The notes beneath the pieces are model-generated. The model was not told the origin of the DNA. It did no database searches and was given only the letters and a program-made list of their open reading frames with translations. The position numbers and the translations under genes are program-made. DNA of 64,000 nt from NCBI RefSeq assembly GCF_010731655.1, contig NZ_AP022619.1:4278001-4342000 (forward strand). The letters are read 5' to 3'. Shown piece by piece: positions 34,192 through 44,677 of the stretch; position 1 is the stretch's first letter; each line of letters opens with the position of its first letter. This DNA comes from Mycobacterium paraseoulense (lineage in GTDB: Bacteria; Actinomycetota; Actinomycetes; Mycobacteriales; Mycobacteriaceae).

Positions 34192-36188
34192 TTGGCCGTC
34201 GAATCATTGTGTTGCGCGCCGTTTTTGGGCGTGAGAACGTTGACCCGGTCGCCTGCGGCAAGCCGCAGGGTCGCGTCGGCATCGATGAGCCGCCGGTTGT
34301 GCAGGACCGACACGGCGAAGTGACCGTCCGGCCACTCGAGGTCGCCTAGGGTTCGGCCGACGGCCGCCGAGTCACTCGCCAGGGTGTGTTCGACGATGCA
34401 GTACCCGTCCAGCTGGCTGTGCGGGTCGTGTTCGGGGACCGCGGCTTGCGGATCGGCCCATTCGGCGGCCTGGTGGCCGGCCGCGACGCCGGGCTGGGCG
34501 TCGGCGAAGTAGGCGCTGAGCGCTCGCAGCACGTTCTGATTTGTCAGCCAACCCTGGACGGACCGGACCTCGGTGTCGATGACCGGAAGGCCGTCGCGGC
34601 CGTAGAGCACGAGTTGGCGCAAGGCCTGAGCGAGGCTGTCGTTGGCGAACAGCGCCTGCGGTTCCCGGATGCGGGTGACGGGGCCGAGCAAGCCCGTCAA
34701 GTCGCGGTCGTTGTTGCCGACCGGGCTGGTCAGATCCACCGGAACGGCAAACCGGTGCATCGCGTCGGCCGCGGTGAGGTCGGCGAAGGCGTTGCTGGGG
34801 GTGGGTCGGTCGATGTCGATGCCCCGGCGCAACAGCTTGGTGGTGTAGATGGTGCCGTAGGAAAGGCCGCGGGATACCGTCGTGCCCACGGCGACGGCCA
34901 ACATGACCGGCAGGGTGAGGGTGAAATCCCCGGTCATCTCGACGGTGCTCGCCAGCGCCGTGAGCGGGGCGCGCGCGGCCGAGGCGAACACGGCGCCCAT
35001 GCCGACAATGGCGTAGAGGGCGGGGTGCCCGACGGCCGTGCCGATCGTGTGCTGGACGAACAGCCCGAACGCCATGCCCGAGGTGGCCCCGACGAACAGC
35101 GAGGGAGCGAATACACCGCCCGATCCGCCGATGCCGATGGTCAGGCTGCACGCCAGCATCTTCCCGGCGGCGAGGAGCAGCAAGAACCACAGCGCGTAAT
35201 GGCCGGCGAAGGCGGCGTACATCACCGGGTAGCCGACACCGTAGAGCTGCGGCACCGCCAGCAGCAGCAGGCCGAGCACGATCCCGCCGACCGCCGGCCG
35301 CGCCCAGTCGGGGCGCCCGCCCCAGACCCGGTCGCATAGGTCCTCGGTCTTGTACAGGACGTTCTTGAAGAGGATCCCGATGAGCCCCGCGATTGCCGCG
35401 AGGAGCGCCACCAGCAGGTAGTTGGCGATGTGATTCAGTTCGATGCCGGCGGGCAGCTCGGTCAGGAAGGGGGCCGAGCCGAAAAACACGCGGGCGACGA
35501 CGTCGGCGACCATCGACGACAGCATGATCGTGAAGATCGCCTCCACGGACAGTTCGCGCAGGATCAGCTCGACGGCGAAGAAGACGCCGGTGATGGGGGC
35601 GTTGAAGGTGGCCGAGATGCCGCCGGCGGCGCCGCAGGCCACCAGCACCCGCAGCCGGTTCTCCGGCATCCGCACCCATTGGCCGAAGCCGGACGCCATC
35701 GCCGCGCCGATCTGCACGATAGGCCCCTCGCGGCCGACCGATCCGCCCGTACCGATGCACAGCGCGGAAGCCAGCGCCTTCACCACCGTCACCTGCGGTC
35801 GGATCCGGCCACCGTTCTCAGCGACCGCGATCATGACTTCTGGTACGCCATGGCCGCGAGCCTCCTTGGCGAACCGCGAGATCAATGGTCCGTACAGCAA
35901 GCCACCGACGACGGGGATGACTACGAAGAAGCCGATTCCCAGCCAGGGTAAATGGTTGGAGCCCACCCAACCTTCTTGGCCGAACTCGTCGTGCCCGGTC
36001 GCCAACCAGGTGAATCCGTAGATCAGGTACCGGAACGCTACCGCGCCAAGCCCGGCGCCGAGCCCGACGACGATCGCGACGCAGAATAGTCCGAGCCTGT
36101 TCGCGCGCATCCAGCCGGCGAACCGGCCCAGCGAGTTGGACACCGGCCGGCTCCTGCGCAGCGGAGCGGCCGTCGGTTTTTGCCCCAT
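34188..36188 (-). CDS. ClC chloride channel/transporter with CBS and RCK-C-like domains
   Basis: A 666-aa ClC-family protein. Membrane part with the three Cl-binding stretches: KEARGHGVPEVM, GTGGSVGREGPIVQIGAAMA (gating Glu in GREGP) and GIGGSGGVFAPSLFVGA. After about residue 440 come CBS-like repeats (ADAMHRFAVPVDLT and VLYGRDGLPVIDTEVRSVQGWLT), then a C-terminal region like RCK-C (GYCIVEHTLASDSAAVGRTLGDLEWPDGHFAVSVLHNRRLIDAD). Corresponds in place to Rv0143c but appears longer than I recall. ATG at 36188 has a strong RBS (GGGGGAAGG). The proton-coupled or channel mode is not known. Confidence 0.92.
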   Translation of the reverse strand: MGQKPTAAPLRRSRPVSNSLGRFAGWMRANRLGLFCVAIVVGLGAGLGAVAFRYLIYGFTWLATGHDEFGQEGWVGSNHLPWLGIGFFVVIPVVGGLLYGPLISRFAKEARGHGVPEVMIAVAENGGRIRPQVTVVKALASALCIGTGGSVGREGPIVQIGAAMASGFGQWVRMPENRLRVLVACGAAGGISATFNAPITGVFFAVELILRELSVEAIFTIMLSSMVADVVARVFFGSAPFLTELPAGIELNHIANYLLVALLAAIAGLIGILFKNVLYKTEDLCDRVWGGRPDWARPAVGGIVLGLLLLAVPQLYGVGYPVMYAAFAGHYALWFLLLLAAGKMLACSLTIGIGGSGGVFAPSLFVGATSGMAFGLFVQHTIGTAVGHPALYAIVGMGAVFASAARAPLTALASTVEMTGDFTLTLPVMLAVAVGTTVSRGLSYGTIYTTKLLRRGIDIDRPTPSNAFADLTAADAMHRFAVPVDLTSPVGNNDRDLTGLLGPVTRIREPQALFANDSLAQALRQLVLYGRDGLPVIDTEVRSVQGWLTNQNVLRALSAYFADAQPGVAAGHQAAEWADPQAAVPEHDPHSQLDGYCIVEHTLASDSAAVGRTLGDLEWPDGHFAVSVLHNRRLIDADATLRLAAGDRVNVLTPKNGAQHNDSTAN

Positions 36189-36317
36189 CCACGCATCCTT
36201 CCCCCGACGGCCTCACTTCGCGCGTTGACCGATTCACAATCAGCAGGCCCATAACCATCTACGACAGCAAATATTGCCTTACGCAACTATTCGCCGGTCG
36301 AGGGGCGTGCTACCGGA

Positions 36318-36341
36318 ATAATCGGACCGCAGTCCGGTTAT
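36318..36341. promoter_or_regulatory. 24-bp imperfect palindrome upstream of pirin
   Basis: ATAA-CGGAC and GTCCG-TTAT half-sites around the centre: ten of twelve pairs match. It lies 28 bases before the pirin ATG and overlaps a plausible -10 (TATACG). The TetR gene (37355) ends this two-gene operon and is the likely binder. Confidence 0.55.
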
Positions 36342-36368
36342 ACGGGTAGTTCTGATTACGGAGGTCAC

Positions 36369-37352
36369 ATGCCCGCCATCACCGCCAACACGCTGACGCT
36401 GCCGCGCATCGGCGCGGCAGTCCCCGCCGACACCGAGCGCCCCGTCCGGTCGATCACCACCGGGCCGCGCGGCTACGAGGGGGAGGGCTTTCCCGTCGTC
36501 CGTGCGTTCGCCGGGGTCGGCGCTGCCGCCCTGGACCCCTTTGTGCACATGGACCAGATGGGCAAGGTGGAATACCAGCCGGGCGAGCCGAGGGGCACCG
36601 ACTGGCACCCACACCGCGGGTTCGAGACGGTCACGTACATGATCGACGGCAAGTTCGCCCACCAGGACTCCCACGGCGGCGGCGGACTGATCACCGACGG
36701 CGCCACGCAGTGGATGACCGCGGGCTCGGGCATCCTGCACATCGAGACGCCGCCCGCCGAACTCGTCGACAGCGGCGGCCTCTTTCACGGCATCCAGCTG
36801 TGGGTGAACCTGCCGAAGAAGGACAAGTTCGCGCCGCCGAGGTACCAGGCCATCGAGGGTGGCGACGCAAAGTTGATCGCATCCGATGACGGCGGGGCGC
36901 TGGTCCGCATCATCGCCGGCGAGGTGGACGGCCACCGGGGGCCCGGCGTCACCCACACGCCGATCACCCTCGCGCACGCCACGATCGAAAAGGGCGCCCG
37001 CCTCAACCTTCCGTGGCGGCGTGATTTCAATGCGCTGGTGTATGTGTTGTCCGGCAGCGGATATGTCGGTCCGGTCGCGCACCCGATTCGCGAGGGTCAA
37101 TTGGGGGTGCTGGGACCCGGAGATCGGATCACCGTCGGGGCCGACCGGGCGCAGGAATCGGCGCGCACAGCGGCGATGGATGTGCTGCTTCTGGGCGGCC
37201 AACCCATTCGCGAACCCGTATTCCACTACGGGCCTTTCGTGATGAACTCACGGGCCGAATTGGTCGAGGCGGTGCAGGACTACCAGGCCGGGAAGTTCGG
37301 CAGCATTCCGCCGAATGCGCTGATGCCGCACCATGGCGGTGGCACACTTTAA
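36369..37352 (+). CDS. Pirin family protein
   Basis: A 327-aa bicupin. The N-terminal cupin shows the metal-binding pattern TDWHPHRGFETVTYMIDGKFAHQDS and the AGSGILHIETPP motif; the C-terminal cupin is INLPWRRDFNALVYVLSGSGYVGP-like (LNLPWRRDFNALV). Pirins include quercetinase-like dioxygenases and redox regulators; the exact role is unknown. The RBS ACGGAGGT precedes the ATG. Two bases separate it from the TetR gene. Absent between Rv0143c and Rv0144 in M. tuberculosis as I recall it. Confidence 0.92.
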   Translation: MPAITANTLTLPRIGAAVPADTERPVRSITTGPRGYEGEGFPVVRAFAGVGAAALDPFVHMDQMGKVEYQPGEPRGTDWHPHRGFETVTYMIDGKFAHQDSHGGGGLITDGATQWMTAGSGILHIETPPAELVDSGGLFHGIQLWVNLPKKDKFAPPRYQAIEGGDAKLIASDDGGALVRIIAGEVDGHRGPGVTHTPITLAHATIEKGARLNLPWRRDFNALVYVLSGSGYVGPVAHPIREGQLGVLGPGDRITVGADRAQESARTAAMDVLLLGGQPIREPVFHYGPFVMNSRAELVEAVQDYQAGKFGSIPPNALMPHHGGGTL

Positions 37353-37354
37353 CG

Positions 37355-37990
37355 ATGTCTTCAGGGGTGGGGCGCAGGCCAGGGCGCCCCCCTGCCGCCA
37401 AGGCCGATGAGACGCGGCAACGAATCATGCAGGCCGCTCGGCTGGTGTTCAGCGAACGCGGGTACGACGGCGCGACGTTTCAGGCGATCGCCGCTCGCGC
37501 CGATCTGACCCGTCCCGCGATCAACCATTACTTCTCCAGCAAGCGTGTCTTGTATCGCGAGGTGCTGGAGCAGACCAACGAAGCCATCATCGGGACCGGT
37601 CTCAAGCAGGCCGAGCGGGAAATCACATTGGTCGGGCGGCTGACGACATTCATCTCCGCGGCGGTGCGGGCCAATTCCGAGCATCCCTCGGGGTCGGCGC
37701 TGATTATCAGCGCAATACTCGAGTCGCAACGGCACCCGGAATGGAACAGAACCGAAAACGAGTCGGTGCGGATTGTTCGGGAATTCCTGGTGCGGGTCGT
37801 CCACGACGCGATCGCGCGCGGTGAGGTCGTCGCGGACGTCGACGCGCCGGCGTTGGTCGAGTCGCTGGTTGTCGTCCTGTGCGGGGTGGGCCTGTACGCC
37901 GGTTACGTGGAGAGCTACCAACAGATGCTCGCCGTGACCGGAATGCTGCGGCAGTTGCTGGAGGGCGCGCTCTGGCGGCCGGGGTCCTAG
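37355..37990 (+). CDS. TetR family regulator (Rv0144)
   Basis: A 211-aa TetR regulator with the HTH RIMQAARLVFSERGYDGATFQAIAARADLTRPAINHYFSSKRVLYREVL and a C-terminal domain of the TetR_C type (VGRLTTFISAAVRANSEHPSGSALIISAILESQ). It starts two bases after the pirin stop. By place the orthologue of Rv0144, followed by the Rv0145 and Rv0146 methyltransferases. Probably controls the pirin operon through the palindrome at 36318. Confidence 0.9.
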   Translation: MSSGVGRRPGRPPAAKADETRQRIMQAARLVFSERGYDGATFQAIAARADLTRPAINHYFSSKRVLYREVLEQTNEAIIGTGLKQAEREITLVGRLTTFISAAVRANSEHPSGSALIISAILESQRHPEWNRTENESVRIVREFLVRVVHDAIARGEVVADVDAPALVESLVVVLCGVGLYAGYVESYQQMLAVTGMLRQLLEGALWRPGS

Positions 37991-38063
37991 GCGCCCTTGG
38001 CGCAGTGAAGTTGCGCACAAAGCGTATAGGCTAACTAACTTATCCCGGTAGCATGGTCGGGTC

Positions 38064-39005
38064 ATGACTGATCTGGATGAGTCGTTACCGCCTTCCCTGA
38101 GATCTGCCGGCGACAGCTGGGCCATCACCGAACTCGTCGGTGCCACCGCGCTGGGCGTTGCGGCGTCGCGGGCGGCGGAAACCGCCGGACGCGACCCGCT
38201 GATCCGCGACGAGTTCGCGCGCGTGTTGGTCTCGTCGGCCGGTCCGGCATGGGCCCGGCTCACCGATCCAGAGATGGGCTGGCTCGACGGCGATGAGCAG
38301 GGACGCCGCGCGCATCGCCTCGGCATCGACTATCAGGCGGTGCGGACCCACTTCTTCGACGACTACTTCGCGGACGCCGCGTCGGCCGGGATTCGCCAGG
38401 TGGTCATCCTGGCCGCCGGGCTGGACGCGAGGGCCTACCGCCTGAACTGGCCGGACGGCACCGTCGTCTACGAGATCGACCAGCCCAAGGTGCTCGAGTA
38501 CAAGACCGGCATTCTGCAGCAGCAGGGCGCCGCACCCACTGCACACCGCCGTCCGGTCGCTGTCGACTTGCGCGACGACTGGCCGGCGGCGCTGGTCGCC
38601 GCGGGATTCGACCGGACCCGCCCGACCGCCTGGCTGGCCGAGGGCCTGCTCCCGTACTTGCCAAGCGACGCGCAAGACCGCCTCTTCGAACTCTTCACCG
38701 CCCTCAGCGCCCCGGGCAGCCAGGTCGCCATCGAGGCGTTCGGCCTGAACTCCCGGAGCAATTCGCAGCGCCGGCTGCGGATGCGGGAACGGCTCGGCCT
38801 GGATGTCAACGTGCAGGCGCTGACCTATCACGAACCGGACCGGTCGGACGCGGCCCGGTGGCTGAGCGACCACGGCTGGCAGGTACACACCGTGGACAAC
38901 CGCGACGAAATGGCCCGGCTGGGCCGCCCGGTTCCCGAAGACCTGGCCGAAGATGCGGTGCGCAGCACGTTGCTGCGGGCGCGTCTCGGCGAGCCGACCG
39001 CCTGA
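38064..39005 (+). CDS. SAM-dependent methyltransferase (Rv0145, Tcmp family)
   Basis: A 313-aa class I methyltransferase. SAM site [29 protein letters not shown] with the acidic DQP loop, and [20 protein letters not shown]. Belongs to the mycobacterial family of putative SAM methyltransferases (TIGR00027). The next gene (39033) is a paralogue with the same length and motifs; they are 27 bases apart and on the same strand, so they are probably one operon and a tandem duplication. Substrates unknown. Confidence 0.92.
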   Translation: MTDLDESLPPSLRSAGDSWAITELVGATALGVAASRAAETAGRDPLIRDEFARVLVSSAGPAWARLTDPEMGWLDGDEQGRRAHRLGIDYQAVRTHFFDDYFADAASAGIRQVVILAAGLDARAYRLNWPDGTVVYEIDQPKVLEYKTGILQQQGAAPTAHRRPVAVDLRDDWPAALVAAGFDRTRPTAWLAEGLLPYLPSDAQDRLFELFTALSAPGSQVAIEAFGLNSRSNSQRRLRMRERLGLDVNVQALTYHEPDRSDAARWLSDHGWQVHTVDNRDEMARLGRPVPEDLAEDAVRSTLLRARLGEPTA

Positions 39006-39974
<969 letters not shown>

Positions 39975-40115
39975 CCCGGGCGCACCGGTCGCCGGGCCAG
40001 ATCCTTTCTACTGCTCTCCCAACCGGATGGTTAGGATCGCGGTAATCACCCATTGAGCGCGCGCGCGACGAGCAGCGGGCGCCCCCGGGATGACCGAAGC
40101 AGGGGAAGGACAACG

Positions 40116-41543
40116 ATGACCACCGAATCGGTTACACCCAAGACATCCGCCGCCAACGGCGCGCCGGCGCCGCAGCCGGCGAACATCCCCGCGACGGTCG
40201 AGCGGCTGCGCAAGACCTTCGCCACCGGGCGCACCCGCGACATCGAGTGGCGCAAACGGCAGTTGCTGCAGCTGGCCAAGCTGATGGAGGAGAACGAGGC
40301 GGCCATCGCGGCCGCTCTGGCCGAGGATCTGGACCGCAGCCCGTTCGAGGCGTTCATCGCCGACGTCGCGACCACGGCCGGCGAAGCGAAGTATGCGGCC
40401 AAGCGGGTGCGCAGGTGGACGCGCCGCAAATACCAGCTGCTCGAGATGCCGCAGCTGCCCGGCCGCGGATGGATCGAATTCGAGCCCTACGGCACCGTGC
40501 TGATCATCGGCGCGTGGAATTACCCGTTCTACCTGACCCTGGGGCCCGCGGTCGGCGCGATCGCCGCGGGCAACGCCGTCATTCTCAAGCCCTCGGAGAT
40601 CGCCGCGGCGTCCGCGCACCTGATGGCCGACCTGGTGCCCAAATACCTCGACAACGACGCGATCGCCGTGGTCGAGGGCGACGGTTCGGTCAGCCAGGAG
40701 CTCATCGCGCAGGGCCTGGACCGCGTGCTGTTCACCGGCGGCACCGAGATCGGCCGCAAGGTCTACGAAGGCGCCGCGCCGCACCTGACGCCGTGCACGC
40801 TGGAACTCGGCGGCAAGAGCCCGGTGATCGTGGCGGCCGACGCCGACGTGGACGTCGCCGCGAAGCGGATCGCCTGGATGAAGCTGCTGAACGCCGGGCA
40901 GACCTGCGTCGCCCCCGACTACGTGCTGGCCGACGCCAAGATTCGTGACGAGCTGGTGGACAAGATCGGCGCGGCCATCACCAAGTTCACGTCGGACAAG
41001 CCCGACGGAATGCGGATCGTCAACCAGCGCCAGTTCGACCGGATCAGCGGCTACCTGGCCGGTGGCGACGGGAAGGTCGTCGTCGGCGGGAAGTGTGACC
41101 CGTCGAGCCTGCGCATCCAACCCGCCGTCGTGGTCGACCCCGACCCGAACGGCCCGCTGATGCAGAACGAGATCTTCGGGCCCGTCCTGCCGGTGATCAC
41201 GGTCCAATCCCTCGACGACGCAATACGTTTCGTCAACTCCCGGCCCAAGCCGCTGTCCGCCTACCTGTTCACCAAGACTCGCGAGACCCGCGAACGGGTG
41301 ATCAAGGAGGTGCCGGCCGGCGGCATGCTGGTCAACCACCTGGCCTTCCAGGTGTCGACGGCCAAGCTGCCGTTCGGCGGTGTCGGCGCATCGGGGATGG
41401 GCGCCTACCACGGGCGCTACGGCTTCGAGGAGTTCAGCCACCGCAAGTCGGTGCTGACCAAGCCGACCCGGCCCGACCTGTCGAGCTTTATCTACCCGCC
41501 GTACACCCCGCGGGCCTTCAAGATGGCCCGCCGAATGTTCTGA
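40116..41543 (+). CDS. Aldehyde dehydrogenase, class 3-like (Rv0147)
   Basis: A 475-aa NAD(P)-dependent aldehyde dehydrogenase of the fatty aldehyde (ALDH3) branch. Nucleotide-binding SFTGG-type motif FTGGTEIGRK, catalytic Glu in LELGGKSP, and nucleophile Cys in NAGQTCVAPDYV. The C-terminus (RPDLSSFIYPPYTPRAFKMARRMF) resembles ALDH3 proteins that associate with membranes. ATG at 40116 follows AGGGGAAGGA. It oxidises long-chain or aromatic aldehydes. Precedes the SDR gene, same strand. Confidence 0.93.
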   Translation: MTTESVTPKTSAANGAPAPQPANIPATVERLRKTFATGRTRDIEWRKRQLLQLAKLMEENEAAIAAALAEDLDRSPFEAFIADVATTAGEAKYAAKRVRRWTRRKYQLLEMPQLPGRGWIEFEPYGTVLIIGAWNYPFYLTLGPAVGAIAAGNAVILKPSEIAAASAHLMADLVPKYLDNDAIAVVEGDGSVSQELIAQGLDRVLFTGGTEIGRKVYEGAAPHLTPCTLELGGKSPVIVAADADVDVAAKRIAWMKLLNAGQTCVAPDYVLADAKIRDELVDKIGAAITKFTSDKPDGMRIVNQRQFDRISGYLAGGDGKVVVGGKCDPSSLRIQPAVVVDPDPNGPLMQNEIFGPVLPVITVQSLDDAIRFVNSRPKPLSAYLFTKTRETRERVIKEVPAGGMLVNHLAFQVSTAKLPFGGVGASGMGAYHGRYGFEEFSHRKSVLTKPTRPDLSSFIYPPYTPRAFKMARRMF

Positions 41544-41593
41544 TCGCCCGAAACGCTTACTAGGACCTAGTTTTCACCTGAGAGAGGAACCTG

Positions 41594-42454
41594 ATGCCCG
41601 GAGTGCAGGATCGCGTCATCGTCGTCACCGGAGCCGGTGGGGGACTGGGCCGTGAATACGCCCTGACCCTTGCCCGCGAGGGCGCCAGCGTCGTCGTGAA
41701 CGACCTCGGCGGCTCCCGCGACGGCACCGGCGCCGGACACAACATGGCCGACCACGTCGTCAATGAGATCAAGGACGCGGGTGGCCGGGCGGTCGCCAAC
41801 TACGACAGCGTCGCCGACCCCGAGGGCGCGGCCAACATCATCAAGACGGCGCTCGACGAGTTCGGCGCCGTCCACGGCGTGGTGAGCAACGCCGGGATCC
41901 TGCGTGACGGCACCTTCCACAAGATGACGTTCGAGAACTGGGACGCCGTGCTCAAGGTGCACCTGTACGGCGGCTACAACGTGCTGCGGGCCGCCTGGCC
42001 GCATTTCCGCGAGCAGAGCTATGGCCGGGTCGTCGTCGCCACCTCCACCAGCGGCCTGTTCGGCAACTTCGGGCAGACCAACTACGGCGCGGCGAAGCTC
42101 GGCCTGGTCGGCATGATCAACACGCTGGCGCAGGAGGGGGCGAAGTACAACATCCACGCCAACGCCGTCGCGCCGATCGCGGCGACCCGCATGACCGAGG
42201 ACATCCTGCCCAAGGAGGTGCTCGAGAAGCTGACGCCCGAGTACGTCGCGCCGGTGGTGGCGTATCTGTGCACGGAGGAAAACGCCAACAACGCATCGGT
42301 TTTCGTCGTCGGCGGCGGAAAGGTCCAGCGGGTGGCGCTGTTCCAGAACGAGGGCGCCAACTTCGACAAGCCGCCGTCGGTGGAGGACGTCGCCGCGCAC
42401 TGGGCGGAGATCGACGACCTCTCGGCGGCCAAGCAGGCCAACTTCAAGCTGTAG
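41594..42454 (+). CDS. Short-chain dehydrogenase, 17-beta-HSD4-like (Rv0148)
   Basis: A 286-aa SDR. Rossmann motif VVTGAGGGLGREYALTLA, NAGILRD, and catalytic Tyr-x3-Lys in TNYGAAKLGLVG. The protein ends with YVAPVVAYLCTEENANNASVFVVGGGKVQRVALFQ, typical of the (3R)-hydroxyacyl-CoA dehydrogenase part of multifunctional enzyme 2. Likely role: fatty-acid or steroid side-chain oxidation. RBS GAGAGGAA. The gap to ptbB (convergent) is short and holds only a small GGCC hairpin; the Rv0149 gene expected here in M. tuberculosis is absent. Confidence 0.94.
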   Translation: MPGVQDRVIVVTGAGGGLGREYALTLAREGASVVVNDLGGSRDGTGAGHNMADHVVNEIKDAGGRAVANYDSVADPEGAANIIKTALDEFGAVHGVVSNAGILRDGTFHKMTFENWDAVLKVHLYGGYNVLRAAWPHFREQSYGRVVVATSTSGLFGNFGQTNYGAAKLGLVGMINTLAQEGAKYNIHANAVAPIAATRMTEDILPKEVLEKLTPEYVAPVVAYLCTEENANNASVFVVGGGKVQRVALFQNEGANFDKPPSVEDVAAHWAEIDDLSAAKQANFKL

Positions 42455-42484
42455 CGGTCGGCGGCCGGGGCCGCGTGGCTCACG

Positions 42485-43306
42485 TCAGGCGAGCAGCGCC
42501 TGGCGCAGTCGATCCACGTCGGCCTCCGTGATGCCCGCGTCGCTCAGATAGGCGTCCAGCGAACCGAATTGCTCGTCGATCGTCTGGCGCGCCGCGGCCA
42601 GGTACTCGGGCCGGACGCCGAGGACACCGTCGGACAGCCGCGCTTCGGTGAAGGTCATCACCTCCGGTGTCAGCTCGGTCTCCGAGCGCTGCTGGATCAT
42701 CTCCGAGATCCGGCCCCGCAGCTCCGACACGGCGTCATTGCTGCGCAGGTAGTCCGCGACGATGGCGTCTTGGTCGATGCCGACGGTCTCCAGCACCGTC
42801 GCCACCACGAAGCCGGTGCGGTCCTTGCCCGCGAAGCAGTGGGTGAGGACGGGCCGCCCGGCGGCCAGCAGCGTGACCACGCGGTGCAGCGCGCGCTGGG
42901 CGCCGTTGCGGGTGGGGAACTGGCGGTACTCGTCGACCATGTAACGGGCGGCGGTGTCGTTGATGGACTCGTCGGGCTCGCCGTTGGTCATCAGTTGCCG
43001 GAACGCGTGCTCGTGGGGGGCGTCATCGTCCTCACCGGCGTCGTCGGCGAGGTCCGGGAAGGGCAGCAGGTGGACGTCGACGCCGTCCGGAACCCGGCCG
43101 GGGCCCCGGCGGGCGACCTCACGGGCGGCGCGCAGGTCGGCGACGTCGGTGATGCCCAGCTCCCTCAACGTCGACCGGCCGTCGTCTTCCAGGCGGCTCA
43201 GCTCGCTGGACCGGAACAGCCGGCCCGGCCGTAGCGTGCCCACACCGTCGGCGACGTCGCGAAAGTTCCACGCGCCGGGCAACTCCCGGAGGGTCGCCCT
43301 ACCCAT
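42485..43306 (-). CDS. ptbB: Protein tyrosine phosphatase PtpB
   Basis: A 273-aa secreted-type phosphatase; P-loop HCFAGKDRTG with Cys157 and Arg163, N-terminal LPGAWNFRDVAD and FPDLADDAGEDDDAPHE insertion, as in M. tuberculosis PtpB (Rv0153c). Acts on phosphotyrosine and phosphoinositides. No conventional signal peptide. The ATG at 43306 overlaps the fadE2 stop by eight bases, so the two are one operon. The acidic insert is slightly shorter than I recall in M. tuberculosis. Confidence 0.94.
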   Translation of the reverse strand: MGRATLRELPGAWNFRDVADGVGTLRPGRLFRSSELSRLEDDGRSTLRELGITDVADLRAAREVARRGPGRVPDGVDVHLLPFPDLADDAGEDDDAPHEHAFRQLMTNGEPDESINDTAARYMVDEYRQFPTRNGAQRALHRVVTLLAAGRPVLTHCFAGKDRTGFVVATVLETVGIDQDAIVADYLRSNDAVSELRGRISEMIQQRSETELTPEVMTFTEARLSDGVLGVRPEYLAAARQTIDEQFGSLDAYLSDAGITEADVDRLRQALLA

Positions 43307-44531
43307 GTGCGGTGACCGCAGCGGCGAGCGGGGACTTCTCCCCGCCGAGTTCGGCGCGGGCGATGGTCCGCATGTGCACCTCGTCGGGGCCGTCGAACAG
43401 GCGCATGGCCCGATGCCAGCCGTACGACCGGGCCAGCACCGTGTCCTCGCTGACCCCGGCGGCGCCGTGCACCTGGATGGCGCGGTCGATCACATCGCAG
43501 GCCACTTGCGGCGCGACGGCCTTGATCTGCGAGACCAACGTGTGGGCGGCCTTGTTGCCGTGTTGGTCGATCGTCCACGCCGCCTTGTGGCACAACAGCC
43601 GGGCCTGATCGATCTCGTTGCGCGACTTGGCAATCGCCTCGCGCACCACGCCCTGCTCGGCCAGCGGGCGGCCGAACGCCACCCGCTTCTGCGCCCGATC
43701 GACCATGAGGGCCAGGGCGCGCTCGGCGCCGCCGAGCGCGCGCATGCAGTGGTGGATGCGTCCCGGGCCGAGCCGGGCCTGGGCGATGGCGAAGCCGCCG
43801 CCCTCCTCACCGAGCAGGTTGGTGACCGGGACCCGGACGTTGTCGTAGATGATCTCGCAGTGGCCGGGCTGGTCCTGGTAACCGAAGACCGTGGTGGAGC
43901 GGACGACCGTCACGCCGGGGGTGTCGATGGGCACCAGCACCATCGACTGCTGCTGGTGGCTCGCCGCCTCGGGGTTGGTACGGCCCATGACGATCAGGAT
44001 CTTGCAGCGCGGGTCCGACGCGCCGGACGTCCACCACTTGCGGCCGTTGATCACGTAGTCGCCGCCGTCGCGGACGATGGACGTCTCGATGTTGCGCGCG
44101 TCGCTGCTGGCGACCGCGGGCTCGGTCATCGAGAAGGCGCTGCGGATGTCGCCGCCCAGCAACGGCTCCAGCCATTGCTTGCGCTGCTCCTCGGTGGCGA
44201 ACAGGTGCAGGGTTTCCATGTTGCCGGTGTCGGGCGCCGCGCAATTGAGGGCCTCGGGCGCGATCTCCAGGCTCCAGCCGGTGATCTCGGCCAGGGGAGC
44301 GTATTCCAGGTTGGTCAGCCCCGACTCGGCCGGCAGAAACAGGTTCCACAGCCCGCGCTCTTTGGCCTTGGTCTTCAGCTCCTCGATGATCGGCGGGACG
44401 GTGTGGTCGTCCGGGCCGGCCTCTTGCCGGTACTTGTCGTAGTCGGCCTCGGCCGGGAAGACGTACTCGGTCATGAAGTCGGTCAATCGCTGGTGGTAAT
44501 CGTTGGCTTTGGCCGACATCGCGAAGTCCAT
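43299..44531 (-). CDS. fadE2: Acyl-CoA dehydrogenase FadE2
   Basis: About 410 aa from ATG at 44531 (MDFAMSAKANDYHQRL); ATG at 44519 is an alternative. Signature FSMTEPAVASSDARN and YVINGRKWWTSGASDPRC, C-terminal domain ending RTIARAELGGEK. Acyl-CoA dehydrogenase acting on a branched or long acyl-CoA. Corresponds to Rv0154c, upstream of ptbB in the same operon. The longer frame upstream runs through sequence with no RBS and Arg-rich composition. Confidence 0.93.
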   Translation of the reverse strand: MDFAMSAKANDYHQRLTDFMTEYVFPAEADYDKYRQEAGPDDHTVPPIIEELKTKAKERGLWNLFLPAESGLTNLEYAPLAEITGWSLEIAPEALNCAAPDTGNMETLHLFATEEQRKQWLEPLLGGDIRSAFSMTEPAVASSDARNIETSIVRDGGDYVINGRKWWTSGASDPRCKILIVMGRTNPEAASHQQQSMVLVPIDTPGVTVVRSTTVFGYQDQPGHCEIIYDNVRVPVTNLLGEEGGGFAIAQARLGPGRIHHCMRALGGAERALALMVDRAQKRVAFGRPLAEQGVVREAIAKSRNEIDQARLLCHKAAWTIDQHGNKAAHTLVSQIKAVAPQVACDVIDRAIQVHGAAGVSEDTVLARSYGWHRAMRLFDGPDEVHMRTIARAELGGEKSPLAAAVTAHG

Positions 44532-44677
44532 GCCGTCACCATAGGACACGTGCGACGACGCCCGATATGGCGAGTCGCGTTGCTGCACTTTCGCGACACT
44601 GAAACCCCGCCTCCGACTCGCCGCGACGAGCATGCGTGGCTTCCAGTCTCGCGGTCGCGGAGCGCACGATGGATGCC

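Noticed and set aside
41559..41571. Palindrome ACTAGG-A-CCTAGT before the Rv0148 SDR gene as an operator or terminator
   Set aside because: Only 6-bp arms, single copy, no adjacent regulator; kept out for lack of a second site.
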